A model generated the notes under the pieces. It did not search any database. It saw only the letters and a list, made by a program, of their open reading frames with translations, and was not told the DNA's origin. Position numbers and translations under genes: made by a program. A stretch of DNA of 64,000 nucleotides, from contig JANXYX010000013.1 of assembly GCA_025408425.1 (NCBI GenBank), positions 186,001 to 250,000 of the forward strand, given 5' to 3'. The stretch is from Granulicella sp. (GTDB lineage Bacteria > Acidobacteriota > Terriglobia > Terriglobales > Acidobacteriaceae). The first letter of the stretch is position 1, and every line of letters starts with the position of its first letter. Shown in pieces: positions 18,942-29,383 of the stretch.

Positions 18942-20054
18942 TCACTGAATCTCCCGCGCAACCATCGGCCGGCACAGCTTTGCCGACAGCGCTACGGGCG
19001 ATAGTCGTTCCAACTCCGCTCGCAACTCACTCCACAACTCGACCGGCATCTGCAGAAACACTTCCACGATCTTCGGGTCGAACTGCCCCCCCGCGCACTG
19101 CGCGATCTCCTCCATAGCAGCTGCGAAGCTCGTTCCCTTGCGATACGGACGGTCCGAAGTCATTGCGTCCAGCGTGTCAGCAACTGCAAATATCCTTGCT
19201 CCCAGAGGGATAGCCTCACCGCTCAATCCGCGAGGATAGCCCTTGCCATCGAATCGCTCATGATGCGCATAAACGATCTCTGCGGCATCACTCAGGAATG
19301 GAATTTTGCACACAATTTCGTAGCCACGTGCACAATGCTCCTGCATCACCGCCATCTCTTCGTCATCCAGCCTGCCCGGCTTCAGCAGAATGGCATCCGG
19401 AGTCGCGATCTTTCCCAGATCATGAAGAAATGCTCCGCGGGCGATCAACTTCAGTTTGTCAGCGTTCAGCCCCAACGCCCGCCCTAACTCGATCGTATAA
19501 GCCGTCACCCGCTTCGAGTGACCCTGGGTCTCCTCATCCCGCAGATCGAGAGCATTTCCCATCGCCTCCAGCGTCGTGTCATAGCTGCGTTCCAGATCCT
19601 GCATCGTTGCACGCAACCGCCCCGTCCGCGCTGACACCATCTCCTCCAGGTTCTGTCGGTACGCTGCATTCTGCTTCATCAGGCGGCCATGATCCATTGC
19701 CCGCGTCACTACGGTCTCCAACTGGGACCGCGCAAACGGCTTCAGCAGATAGTCGATTGCACCACTGCGAAAGGCATTCATCGCGACCTGCACATCCTGC
19801 ACCGCCGTGATCATCACCACCGGAGTACCCGGATGCTCGGTGCAAATCTGCTGCAACAGGCTCAGACCATCGGTGCCCGGCATCATGATGTCAGAGAGAA
19901 CGAGGTCGTAGGCAGGCCCCTCCTGCATCCGCGTCAATGCTGCTTCAGCACCGTCAGCCAGCGTAGTCGAGTACCCGCTCCGCTCCAGCAGCGCGCCCAC
20001 CAGCCCACGCACCGACTCCTCATCATCAACTACCAGGATTCGTTCTTGCGTCAT
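18942..20054 (-). CDS. response regulator with HD-GYP domain (c-di-GMP phosphodiesterase-like)
   Basis: REC domain plus HDLGKIATPDAIL...HHERFDGKGYPRGLSGEAIPLGARI. Confidence 0.92.
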   Translation of the reverse strand: MTQERILVVDDEESVRGLVGALLERSGYSTTLADGAEAALTRMQEGPAYDLVLSDIMMPGTDGLSLLQQICTEHPGTPVVMITAVQDVQVAMNAFRSGAIDYLLKPFARSQLETVVTRAMDHGRLMKQNAAYRQNLEEMVSARTGRLRATMQDLERSYDTTLEAMGNALDLRDEETQGHSKRVTAYTIELGRALGLNADKLKLIARGAFLHDLGKIATPDAILLKPGRLDDEEMAVMQEHCARGYEIVCKIPFLSDAAEIVYAHHERFDGKGYPRGLSGEAIPLGARIFAVADTLDAMTSDRPYRKGTSFAAAMEEIAQCAGGQFDPKIVEVFLQMPVELWSELRAELERLSPVALSAKLCRPMVAREIQ

Positions 20055-20159
20055 TGGCAGACACTCCCGAGAATCGCAGAATCCCCTCAGATAGCGGATT
20101 CTGCGATCACCAAGTCTCTATCGGCCAGATACGTCCCGCGCATCAGCAGTTGGACAGCC

Positions 20160-21584
20160 TCAACTATTCTTCTTCGCTTCCATTGCGGTCCGTCGTTTCG
20201 CAGCCCATCCCGGCTTCGTCACCTGACGGCTTCGCCCCAATGCCAACGACCCAGCTGGCACATCCTCCGTAATACAACTCCCAGCGGCAACATAAGATCC
20301 ATCCCCAAGCGTCACCGGGGCTACCAGCGTCGAGTCCGATCCTACAAACACTCCGTCCCCAATCGTCGTCAGGTGCTTATGCACGCCGTCATAGTTGCAG
20401 GTAATCGCACCGGCCCCAATGTTCACCCCGGCGCCAATAACCGCATCTCCAAGATAGTTCAGGTGGTTCGCCTTAGACCCCTTACCCATCGTCACCTTCT
20501 TCGTCTCGACGAAGTTGCCCACATGCGCGCCCTCGCCAATCCGGCTCTCCGGACGCAGATGCGCGTAGGGCCCCAGCACCGCTAGATCGCTTACCAGGGC
20601 ACCGTCCAGCACGCAGCCATTCCGGACCAGCACTCCATCTCCAAGGGTCGAATTCTGCACCACAGAATACGAGCGCACGCGGCTCTCCACACCAATCTTC
20701 GTCGCTCCCAGCAACTGCACATACGGCTCGATGACCGTATCCGCTCCCACCTCAACCTGTGCATCGATCACACACGTCTCTGGCCGGAAAATCGTTACGC
20801 CCTGCGCCATCAACCGCCGCGCCGTTGCCAGCCGCATCGCCGCATCCAGATGCATCATCTCCGCAATGGTATTCGCGCCCAGCACCTCGTCGACGCTCTC
20901 AGCCTTGACTGCCACGACTCGCAAGCCATCCGCGACCATCATCGCCGCCACATCCGTCAGGTAGTACTCTCCGTGGGCGTTGTTCGTCGATAGGGAATCG
21001 AGCCGCGCAAACAGTTCCTTCGTCTCAAAGCAGTAGATCCCTGAGTTGATCTCTGGCGAAGATAGCTGGTCCGGAGCCAGAGATTTCTGCTCCACAATCG
21101 CAGTCACTTCAGCGCCACCCTCTCGAACCCGCAGCACTCGTCCATAGCCGGTCGGGTCCTGTGGAACCGCAGTCAGAATCGTCATCGCTGCCCGCTCGGC
21201 CAGATGCAACTCGCAGATCGCCGCTATCGTCTCCGGCCGGATCAGCGGGACATCGCCCGACAGCACCAGCAGATGCTCCGGTAAAGCGTCTCCAGAGATA
21301 GCAAAGTAAGCCTTCACCATCTGCAGCGCATGCCCTGTGCCGCGCTGCTCCTCCTGCATCACAAACTTCACGCCGGTCGGTGCCACTGCAGCCTTAACGC
21401 GGTCAGCCTCATGCCCCACAATGCAATAAATACGATCTGCCGGAACCACCGTCCTGGCTGCCGCAATCACATGCCGCAGCAGCGCCTGCCCGCCAATCTC
21501 ATGCAGAACCTTCGGCCTCTTACTCTTCAGCCGCGTACCCTTACCCGCAGCCATGATTGCAATCGCAAATCCGGTCTTTTCCAT
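20160..21584 (-). CDS. glmU: bifunctional GlmU (UDP-GlcNAc pyrophosphorylase / GlcN-1-P acetyltransferase)
   Basis: IAIMAAGKGTRLKSKRPKVLHEIGG...; hexapeptide repeats; start at MEKTGFA. Confidence 0.95.
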   Translation of the reverse strand: MEKTGFAIAIMAAGKGTRLKSKRPKVLHEIGGQALLRHVIAAARTVVPADRIYCIVGHEADRVKAAVAPTGVKFVMQEEQRGTGHALQMVKAYFAISGDALPEHLLVLSGDVPLIRPETIAAICELHLAERAAMTILTAVPQDPTGYGRVLRVREGGAEVTAIVEQKSLAPDQLSSPEINSGIYCFETKELFARLDSLSTNNAHGEYYLTDVAAMMVADGLRVVAVKAESVDEVLGANTIAEMMHLDAAMRLATARRLMAQGVTIFRPETCVIDAQVEVGADTVIEPYVQLLGATKIGVESRVRSYSVVQNSTLGDGVLVRNGCVLDGALVSDLAVLGPYAHLRPESRIGEGAHVGNFVETKKVTMGKGSKANHLNYLGDAVIGAGVNIGAGAITCNYDGVHKHLTTIGDGVFVGSDSTLVAPVTLGDGSYVAAGSCITEDVPAGSLALGRSRQVTKPGWAAKRRTAMEAKKNS

Positions 21585-21671
21585 GGTCGTTATCTTCTCA
21601 CGCCGACCACAGCGGACCACTCCCACCTTGGTGAGGTTTCCCGTAACCCGTTCAACCGCCTCACCAAAAAG

Positions 21672-21704
21672 CAACGGGGCAGGGAATCAATCCCCGCCCC
21701 GTTG
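21672..21704 (-). terminator. rho-independent terminator downstream of the M16 operon
   Basis: CAACGGGGC...GCCCCGTTG stem with inner GGGAAT/ATCCCC; TTTTT follows on the minus strand. Confidence 0.8.
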
Positions 21705-21710
21705 ACGGCT

Positions 21711-23231
21711 TTAATTCTTTACCTTCCCTGGCGGTGGCGGAATCGTAATGTCCACGTTCGTCACCTTGCCCAGCTTGGAGAGTGGCGTGTTCAACTCCGC
21801 CTCATTTCCTACCACCACAATAGCCAGCTTTGACAGGTCGACATACTTGTTCGCCACGCGCGAAACATCCGCTGACGTCACACTTTCAATCCCAGTCTTG
21901 TACTTCTCCAGCGTATCCGGCGGATACCCATAGAACGCCAGGACGACCTGCTCATTCAGTGTCTTCTCCCGCGAGTCGTAGTTGAAGATAAAGGAGTTCA
22001 ACACCTGCTCCTTTGCCTTCCGCAACTCGTCTGCTGTGGGGGGCAAGGTCTTCAGCCGTCCAATCTCATCCAGCATGGCTTGTGTTGCAGCCACGGTACT
22101 GCTGCTCTTTGTCCCTGCGCCCACGCGGAATAGTCCGGGGTGGTCATAGGCTGCGCCAAAGCTTCCCCCTACGCTGTACGCCAGGCCCAGCTTCGTCCGA
22201 ACACTCTGCATCACACGCGATCCGAACCCGCCTGAGAAGATCTCGTTCATCACGCTCAACGCGTAGTAGTCAGGATTGCTCCGCTCCGTGCCAAGCCCCA
22301 CGATAAAAACGTTGGACTGATCCACATCGCTCTTATTGACGAAGTAAACTCCCGGCAACGGCCCTGCAAAATCAACCTTGGCCGATTGCAGCCGAGTCCC
22401 CATCGGCAGTGGCTCAAAAGCCTTGCGCAGGGTAGTCTCCATCGCCGCTCCATCAAAGTCGCCACTTACGTCCACAATCATGTTCTCCGGCACTAAAGTG
22501 CGTTCATGCCACGCCTTCAGGTCGTCTAAAGTGACAGCCTCGACCGTCGCATACTCAGCATGTCGGGCATAAGGGCTGTTCGCCCCATAAACCACTCGCG
22601 CCGACTCTCGCGAGGCAATCTCGTTGGCATCGTCATTCCGCCGAGCGATGCCCGTCTCCATCTGTCGCTTGGCCAACAGCAGTTTGTCCTTGCTAAACGC
22701 CGGATGCAGCAGCAGATCCATCGCCGTTGAAAATACACTGTCGAAGTCGCCCTTCAGGCTGTTCCAGGCCAGCGACGTGGTCGCAGTCCCGCCCCTCGTC
22801 TCGATGCTCGCAGCCTTGGCCTCCAGCCGGTCATCCAGCACGTCGCCATTCACGGCAGCGGTGCCGCTGGTGCGCCAGGTCTGGCCGTAAAGGTTCACCA
22901 GACCAACCTTGTCTGCTGGCTCGTCTCGGCTGCCGCCACGAATCAGAATTGACCCGCTGACAAATGGCAGTTCGTGATCCTCCTGCAGAAAGAGCACCAG
23001 TCCGTTTGCCAGTTCAATTCGCTTGGGCTGTACCGGCTTGAACGCGTGCAGCGGAGGAATTGGAATCTTCTTCCACGGCTGCGCCGCCGCTGGCACCTTC
23101 GCTCTAACCGACCCCTTCGCTGGAGCTTTTGCCGCAGCGGGAGCACTCGCCGCAGCTTGACCGAAAGCCAGATGCCCGCTCAAAAGAAGTCCCGCGCCGA
23201 TCACACCAAATCCGCTCAAAGTGATCTTCAC
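21711..23231 (-). CDS. M16-family peptidase-like, non-catalytic subunit
   Basis: M16 architecture (FVSGSILIRGGSRDEPADKVGL..., NVFIVGLGTERSNPDYYALSVMNEIFSGGFGSR) without HxxEH. Confidence 0.85.
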   Translation of the reverse strand: MKITLSGFGVIGAGLLLSGHLAFGQAAASAPAAAKAPAKGSVRAKVPAAAQPWKKIPIPPLHAFKPVQPKRIELANGLVLFLQEDHELPFVSGSILIRGGSRDEPADKVGLVNLYGQTWRTSGTAAVNGDVLDDRLEAKAASIETRGGTATTSLAWNSLKGDFDSVFSTAMDLLLHPAFSKDKLLLAKRQMETGIARRNDDANEIASRESARVVYGANSPYARHAEYATVEAVTLDDLKAWHERTLVPENMIVDVSGDFDGAAMETTLRKAFEPLPMGTRLQSAKVDFAGPLPGVYFVNKSDVDQSNVFIVGLGTERSNPDYYALSVMNEIFSGGFGSRVMQSVRTKLGLAYSVGGSFGAAYDHPGLFRVGAGTKSSSTVAATQAMLDEIGRLKTLPPTADELRKAKEQVLNSFIFNYDSREKTLNEQVVLAFYGYPPDTLEKYKTGIESVTSADVSRVANKYVDLSKLAIVVVGNEAELNTPLSKLGKVTNVDITIPPPPGKVKN

Positions 23232-24823
23232 TGGGCACCTCCCGCGTTCGCCGCGTCTTTTGTTTGAGGGGCCTGAAACTCGATTCGCGCGCTGGTACGG
23301 TTGCTCTCAACAAAGATCTTGTTTGCCACTCGTCGCACATCCGCCTTCGTCACTGCATCCACCTTCTTCAACTGGTTGAACAACTCCCGCCAGTCGCCAA
23401 ACCGTGTCTGATACTCCGCCAGTTGATGCGCAAGCCCTTCATTGTCGGCCAGTCCGCGCAGCAGATCGGCCTTGGTCCGCGTCTTGTATCGAGCCAGCTC
23501 TTCGTCTGAAATGTCTTCCGTCTTCAGCCGCTCCAGCTCCTTCTCGATAGACACCCGCATCTCCTCGGGAGTGTGTCCCGGCAACGGCACCGCGTAGAAC
23601 GCGAACAGCCCTGGATACTTCACCCCTGGAAATCCGCTGAAACCTTCTGCCGCCGCTGCAATCCGCTGGTCTCTTACCAGGCTGCGGTACAACCGCGCCG
23701 TCCGGCCATTTGAAAAAACATCCGTAATCGCGTCGTACACGGAGTCATCCGGATCGCGGTAGTCGGGCCGGTGATACCCCTCGATGTAGAACGGTTGTGT
23801 CGCCTCACGAATCACCACCGACTTCTCCGCAAACTGTGGAGGCTCAATCGTCGACATCGGTTCCGGCTTCGGTCCTGCCGGTATCGGCGAGAAGTACTTC
23901 ACCAGCACCGGCATCGTCTCACTGGCCTTCACATCCCCTACCACCGCAATCACTATGTTCGATGGCACATAGTACTTCTTGTGGAACGCCGCAGCGTCGG
24001 TCGCTGTCACCTGGCTGATCTCGCTCTCCCAACCAACGCCGCTCCGTCCATACGAATGCGCTACGTATGCCGTAGCCAGAAACTGCTCCACCATCCGGCC
24101 AATCGGCGAGGAGTCGATCCTCATCCGCCGCTCCTCCTGCACCACGTCCCGCTCCTTGTAGAACTCTCGTGCCACTGGATGTCCGATTCGTCCGCTTTCC
24201 AGATATGCCCACAACTCCAGTCGGTTCGAAGGCATGCTCCAGAAGTACTGCGTCGAATCCTCACCCGTCGAAGCATTCAGATTCACCGCACCGTTCTGCT
24301 CCGCAATCTCTGAAAACTGATTTGGAACGACGTACTTCCCAGCCGCTTCCACAGCAGCATCAAATTTCTTCTTCAACTCCTGCAGTTTGACTGGGTTCGC
24401 GCCCACCAGCTTCCTCTGCTCGGCGTTGTAAGCCGCATACGCAACTTCCGCCTTATCCAGCGCCACTTTCTCCGCTGCATAGTTGGTCGTTCCTACCTCG
24501 GTCGTTCCCTTGAAGGCGATGTGTTCGAACATGTGCGCCAGTCCGCTATCGCTCTGCGGATCGTCCGCCGACCCCGCATCCACCAGTGTGTAAAAGCTGA
24601 ACACCGGAGCCTCAGGCCGCTCACACACAATCAAAGTCAGTCCGTTCGGCAGCACCTTCACCGTTGTCCGTCGCTCAAAACTTGCCAGATCCTGGCCGGA
24701 GACGTTCACCGCTCCCATCGCCAGAGCAATCAAACAGGGAATTACACGCAATAGTCTCAATCGACATCCTCCACAGAAGAACCTTAACAATAACGGATAG
24801 GGAATATCACCGCGCGGAACCAC
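23228..24823 (-). CDS. M16-family zinc peptidase, catalytic subunit
   Basis: GLAHMFEHIAFKGT (HxxEH inverted zinc motif); 4-nt overlap with the following M16 gene. Confidence 0.9.
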   Translation of the reverse strand: MVPRGDIPYPLLLRFFCGGCRLRLLRVIPCLIALAMGAVNVSGQDLASFERRTTVKVLPNGLTLIVCERPEAPVFSFYTLVDAGSADDPQSDSGLAHMFEHIAFKGTTEVGTTNYAAEKVALDKAEVAYAAYNAEQRKLVGANPVKLQELKKKFDAAVEAAGKYVVPNQFSEIAEQNGAVNLNASTGEDSTQYFWSMPSNRLELWAYLESGRIGHPVAREFYKERDVVQEERRMRIDSSPIGRMVEQFLATAYVAHSYGRSGVGWESEISQVTATDAAAFHKKYYVPSNIVIAVVGDVKASETMPVLVKYFSPIPAGPKPEPMSTIEPPQFAEKSVVIREATQPFYIEGYHRPDYRDPDDSVYDAITDVFSNGRTARLYRSLVRDQRIAAAAEGFSGFPGVKYPGLFAFYAVPLPGHTPEEMRVSIEKELERLKTEDISDEELARYKTRTKADLLRGLADNEGLAHQLAEYQTRFGDWRELFNQLKKVDAVTKADVRRVANKIFVESNRTSARIEFQAPQTKDAANAGGAQ

Positions 24824-24864
24824 CGCAGCAAAGTTCCGGACAGTACATCAAGCTTATAGACGGC

Positions 24865-25488
24865 TCATCGCCGCCAAAGGCTCCGAATCCAATTCCATGC
24901 CCGTGCCAGCCAACTCTCCGCCTCCGCCTTGATCGTCCCCACCACCGCCGCCAGAAACTGCTCTCGCGTCCATATATTCCGAGCCGCGCTCGGCCCATGC
25001 CGAGTGCACTCTGCCGCCGCCTCCGTCCACGCACCCTTCTCCACCGCCTCCACCAGTCGCGGATACCCTGCAAATAGCCCCGCAGGCCCAAGGTTGTAAG
25101 CCATATCCAGCAAGGCCATCTTCACTCCATCCGGGAACCGGTCATACCCCACCATCCGCGTCTTCAAATGGCCTTCAAATCCCACCAGCATCTCCAGCAA
25201 CCTGGCGTCGATGGTCTCCGCTGCCAACTCCGGTGACCCGCCACGCCGGTAGAAACTCGCAGCCCTACCCTCCGCCAGTCCTGTCACTCGTCCAAACTCC
25301 GCAGAAATCTCCTCCTGCGTAGCCGCCCGCCCTCCCGCCACAAACGGTAGCCCCTCCGCCGCTGCGGAATCCGGTAGCATCAAGCCCACACCTACCGTCA
25401 CCTTGCCCACCGTGTCGCGATACATCCACGGCACACAGCCCTCAAAATCTTTCAACTTAGCCAGCGATTGCTCTATATAGGTCGCCAT
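24865..25488 (-). CDS. phage-type lysozyme (GH24/T4-like) orphan
   Basis: FEGCVPWMYRDTVGKVTVGVG places E-x8-D-x5-T as in T4 lysozyme; MALLDMAYNLGP. Confidence 0.8.
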   Translation of the reverse strand: MATYIEQSLAKLKDFEGCVPWMYRDTVGKVTVGVGLMLPDSAAAEGLPFVAGGRAATQEEISAEFGRVTGLAEGRAASFYRRGGSPELAAETIDARLLEMLVGFEGHLKTRMVGYDRFPDGVKMALLDMAYNLGPAGLFAGYPRLVEAVEKGAWTEAAAECTRHGPSAARNIWTREQFLAAVVGTIKAEAESWLARAWNWIRSLWRR

Positions 25489-25542
25489 AGTTTCACAACC
25501 CTAGCATGCCCTGCAGTTTCACCAATCATTTACTTGACGGAA

Positions 25543-25556
25543 TGAATGACCGTTCA
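25543..25556 (+). promoter_or_regulatory. candidate TetR/FadR-type operator upstream of fadN
   Basis: TGAATGACCGTTCA (TGAA-N6-TTCA) located between TTGACG (25534-25539) and a weak -10. Confidence 0.4.
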
Positions 25557-25601
25557 GTATCCTCACCGCGTTCGGGATTATCGCCCGCCGGAGTCCGCAA
25601 C

Positions 25602-28094
25602 ATGCCGCCCAGCAGCACCTCTCCCTCCACGCAGATCCGCAAAGTAGCCGTCCTTGGCGCCGGAACCATGGGCTCCCGCATCGCCGCCCACATCACCAAC
25701 GCCGGCCTGCCCGTCGTCCTGCTCGATATCGTACCTCCCGGCACCGCTCCCGACGCCCCCAAAGCCGAGCGCAACAAGTTCCTCCTCGCTGCCCTCGATG
25801 GACTGAAGAAGTCCAGGCCCGCTGCCTTCTACCATCCCGACAGCGCCCGCCTCATCACCATCGGTAACTTCGACGACGACCTCGCCCTCCTCGCCGACTG
25901 CGACTGGATCATCGAAGCCGTCGCCGAGAACCTCGACATCAAGCACGCCCTCCTCAACAAAGTGCAGCAGCACCGTCGTCCCGGGGCCATCCTCACCACC
26001 AACACCAGTGGCCTCCCCATCGCGAGCGTCGCCGCTGGCCTCTCCGACGAGGCCAAGTCACACTTCTTCGGCACCCACTTCTTCAACCCCCCACGCTACA
26101 TGCGTCTGCTCGAAATCATCCCCACGCCCCATACCGATTCGGCCGACATCGCAACGATCTCTCACTTCTGCGACCAGCGTCTCGGCAAGGCCATCGTCCA
26201 CTCCCACGACACCCCAAACTTCATCGCCAACCGCGTCGGCACCTTCAGCATGATGAACGCCGTCCGCCTGATGATGGCGCAAGGTCTCACCATCGAAGAG
26301 ATCGACGCCCTCACCGGCTCCGCCCTCGGCTGGCCACGCACCGGAACCTTCCGCCTTGGCGACATGGTCGGTGTCGACATCCTCGCCCACGTAGCCAGCA
26401 ACTTCTCCGCGAAGGCTGTCGCTATCAAAGACGAGCGCGCTGAAGTGGGCCTCGCGCCCTTCATCTCAAAGATGCTCGAGAACAAGTGGCTCGGCGACAA
26501 GACCAGGCAGGGCTTCTATAAAAAAATAGACCGATCGAATCAAGTTGAGACCGGCAAGGACGAGCAAGGCCGCGACATCCGCCTGGTCCTCGACTGGCAG
26601 ACCCTCGAGTACAAGCCCAGCGCCCGTCCCAAATTCCCCGCACTCGACATGGCCAGGAACGTCGAGTCCACCGCCGCCCGCATCCCCCAACTCCTCCACG
26701 CCGATCCTCGCGCCGACAGGGCCGCCGCCTTCTACTGGCCAGCGCTCACCGAACTCTTCACCTACGCCGCCAACCGTGTCCCCCCTTTGGAAAACCCGAT
26801 CGCAGACAACATCGCAGAGATCGACACCGCCATGCGCACCGGCTTCAACTGGGAGCTAGGCCCCTTCGAGATGATGGACGCTGCCGGAGTCCGCACCACC
26901 ACCGAGAAGATGCGCGCCGCCGCAGCCCCCATCTCCCCCAACGTCGAAAAGCTCTTAGCTGTCGGCGAAACCTGGTACAAGGACGACCCCACCACCCCCT
27001 CTGGCCGCCAGTTCTTCGACCCCGTTACCAGCACCTACAAACCCGTCCCCGTCGCCGAGGGCGTCACCTCGCTCGCCACCATCAAGAAGTCCCACGGCGT
27101 CGTCAAGAAGAACGCCGGAGCCTCCGTCATCGATCTCGGCAACGGCGTCGCTGCCATCGAACTCCACTCCAAGATGAACGCCCTCGGCGACGACATCGTC
27201 AACCTCATCACCCAAACCCTCAAGCCCTCAAGCGAAACCGTCGCCAACTTCGAAGCCTTCGTCATCACCGGCGACTCCGCCAACTTCTCCGTCGGCGCCA
27301 ACCTCATGCAACTCCTCCTCACCATTCAGGACGAGGAGTGGGACGACGTCGAACTCGCCGTCCGCGCCTTCCAGAACATGACCCAGACCATCAAGTTCTG
27401 TCCGCGCCCCGTCGTCGTCGCACCCTACGGCATGTGCCTCGGCGGTGGCGTTGAGATCTCGCTCCACGCTGCCGCCCGTCAGCCCCACGCCGAGCTCTAC
27501 ATGGGCCTCGTCGAAGCCGGCGTCGGCCTCATCCCCGGCGGCGGCGGCTGCAAGGAGATGGTCCTCCGCTCCATCGAAGCCGGAACCTCCATCCGCCCCG
27601 ACGCCCGCGGCGAAGGCGTAGAAGTCTTCGAGGCCATCAAGAAAAACTTCGAGACCATCGCCAAGGCCACCGTCTCCACCTCCGCAGCTGAAGCCCGCTC
27701 CCTCGGCTTCCTCCGCCCCTCTGACAGCATCACCATGAACCGCGAACGCCTCATCACCGACGCCAGGCACCGTGCACGCGACCTCGCCGACAACGGCTAC
27801 TCCGCCCCCATCCCGCGCACCGACATCCCCGCCCCCGGCGAGTCCGTCCTCGCCACTCTCAAGCTCGCCGTCTACACCATGCGCGAAGGCCAGTACATCT
27901 CCGATCACGACGCCAAGGTCGCCAACTGGGTCGCCTACGCCCTCGCTGGAGGCAACATCACCCCCGGCACCCTCGTCAGCGAACAATATCTCCTCGACCT
28001 CGAACGCGAAGCCTTCCTCTCCCTCTGCGGCGAAAAGAAGACCCAGGAACGCATCGCCTTCACCCTCAAAACCGGCAAGCCACTCCGCAATTAG
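25602..28094 (+). CDS. fadN: 3-hydroxyacyl-CoA dehydrogenase / enoyl-CoA hydratase fusion (FadN type)
   Basis: N-terminal KVAVLGAGTMGSRIAAHI Rossmann, then C-terminal crotonase region (CLGGGVEISLHAA...GLIPGGGG). Confidence 0.88.
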   Translation: MPPSSTSPSTQIRKVAVLGAGTMGSRIAAHITNAGLPVVLLDIVPPGTAPDAPKAERNKFLLAALDGLKKSRPAAFYHPDSARLITIGNFDDDLALLADCDWIIEAVAENLDIKHALLNKVQQHRRPGAILTTNTSGLPIASVAAGLSDEAKSHFFGTHFFNPPRYMRLLEIIPTPHTDSADIATISHFCDQRLGKAIVHSHDTPNFIANRVGTFSMMNAVRLMMAQGLTIEEIDALTGSALGWPRTGTFRLGDMVGVDILAHVASNFSAKAVAIKDERAEVGLAPFISKMLENKWLGDKTRQGFYKKIDRSNQVETGKDEQGRDIRLVLDWQTLEYKPSARPKFPALDMARNVESTAARIPQLLHADPRADRAAAFYWPALTELFTYAANRVPPLENPIADNIAEIDTAMRTGFNWELGPFEMMDAAGVRTTTEKMRAAAAPISPNVEKLLAVGETWYKDDPTTPSGRQFFDPVTSTYKPVPVAEGVTSLATIKKSHGVVKKNAGASVIDLGNGVAAIELHSKMNALGDDIVNLITQTLKPSSETVANFEAFVITGDSANFSVGANLMQLLLTIQDEEWDDVELAVRAFQNMTQTIKFCPRPVVVAPYGMCLGGGVEISLHAAARQPHAELYMGLVEAGVGLIPGGGGCKEMVLRSIEAGTSIRPDARGEGVEVFEAIKKNFETIAKATVSTSAAEARSLGFLRPSDSITMNRERLITDARHRARDLADNGYSAPIPRTDIPAPGESVLATLKLAVYTMREGQYISDHDAKVANWVAYALAGGNITPGTLVSEQYLLDLEREAFLSLCGEKKTQERIAFTLKTGKPLRN

Positions 28095-28110
28095 CCTTAC
28101 CGGTGGGAGC

Positions 28111-28165
28111 AGGGGGCTTTAGCCCTCTGAAAAACGTCGAACCAACAAGAGGGGCTTTAGCCCCG
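28111..28165. repeat. two GGGGCTTTAGCCCC-type palindromes
   Basis: AGGGGGCTTTAGCCCTCT and AGAGGGGCTTTAGCCCCGGG in the fadN-fadA gap. Confidence 0.7.
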
Positions 28166-28195
28166 GGCCTTCTTCACCGCACCACCGAGGTTCCA

Positions 28196-29383
28196 ATGAA
28201 CGAAGTCATCATCGCATCCGCCGTCCGCACCGCCATCGGCAAAGCCCCTCGCGGAACCCTCCGCACCACGCGCCCCGACGACCTCGCCGCCATCGCCATC
28301 AACGGAGCCCTCAGCCGCATCCCGCAACTCGACCGCAACGAGATCGAAGACGTCATCCTCGGCTGTGCCATGCCCGAGGCCGAGCAGGGAATGAACGTCG
28401 CCCGCGTAGCCAGCTTCCGCGCCGGCCTCCCCATCACCACCTCTGCCATGACCATCAACCGTTACTGCGCCTCTGGCCTGCAATCCATTGCATTGGCAGC
28501 AGATCGCATCCGTGGCGGTGGCGCCGAGGTCATCCTCGCTGGCGGCACCGAGTCCATGTCCTGCGTCCCCTTCGGCGGCAACAAGATCTCCATCAACCCC
28601 TGGCTGGTCGAAAACTACCCCGGCTCCTACATGTCTATGGGCCTCACCGCAGAGCGCGTCGCCGCCCACTACGGCATCACCCGCGAGCAGCAAGACGAGT
28701 TCTCCTACAACTCCCACCAGAAGGCCCTCGCCGCCATCGCCTCCGGCAAGTTCGCAGACGAGATCGTCCCCGTCACCATCACCACCACCACGCCCAGCGG
28801 AAAAGGCAAGCCCCAGCCAGTCGAGTCCATCTTCCAGCAGGACGAAGGCCCCCGCGCCGACACCTCCCTCGAAGCCCTTGCCAAACTCAAGCCCGTCTTC
28901 CACGCCAAGGGCACCGTCACCGCCGGCAACTCCAGCCAGACCTCCGACGGAGCCGCCGCCGCTATCGTCATGTCGCGCACCCGAGCCGACGCCCTTGGCA
29001 TCAAGCCGATGGCAAAGTTCATCGCCTTCGCCTACGCCGGCTGCGACCCCGAAGAGATGGGCATCGGCCCCATCTACGCCATCCCCAAAGCCCTCAAGAT
29101 GGCCGGCCTCACCCTCGACCAGATCGACGTGATCGAACTCAACGAAGCCTTCGCCGCCCAGTCCCTCGCCGTCATCAAGGTCCTCGGCATCGACCCCAGC
29201 AAACTCAACGTCAATGGAGGAGCCATCGCCCTCGGCCACCCCCTCGGCTGCACCGGAGCCAAACTCACCGCCACCCTCCTCCGCGAGATGCCCCGCCGCA
29301 AAGCAAAGTACGGCATGGTAACCATGTGCGTAGGCGGAGGCATGGGTGCGGCGGGAATTTTCGAGGCCGTGGGTGAAAACTGA
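28196..29383 (+). CDS. fadA: acetyl-CoA acyltransferase (thiolase)
   Basis: [12 protein letters not shown] active site Cys, [31 protein letters not shown]. Confidence 0.93.
   Translation: MNEVIIASAVRTAIGKAPRGTLRTTRPDDLAAIAINGALSRIPQLDRNEIEDVILGCAMPEAEQGMNVARVASFRAGLPITTSAMTINRYCASGLQSIALAADRIRGGGAEVILAGGTESMSCVPFGGNKISINPWLVENYPGSYMSMGLTAERVAAHYGITREQQDEFSYNSHQKALAAIASGKFADEIVPVTITTTTPSGKGKPQPVESIFQQDEGPRADTSLEALAKLKPVFHAKGTVTAGNSSQTSDGAAAAIVMSRTRADALGIKPMAKFIAFAYAGCDPEEMGIGPIYAIPKALKMAGLTLDQIDVIELNEAFAAQSLAVIKVLGIDPSKLNVNGGAIALGHPLGCTGAKLTATLLREMPRRKAKYGMVTMCVGGGMGAAGIFEAVGEN

Noticed and set aside
19689-20585. 298-aa plus-strand ORF across the HD-GYP gene and glmU
   Set aside because: His/Arg-rich antisense translation with no family resemblance
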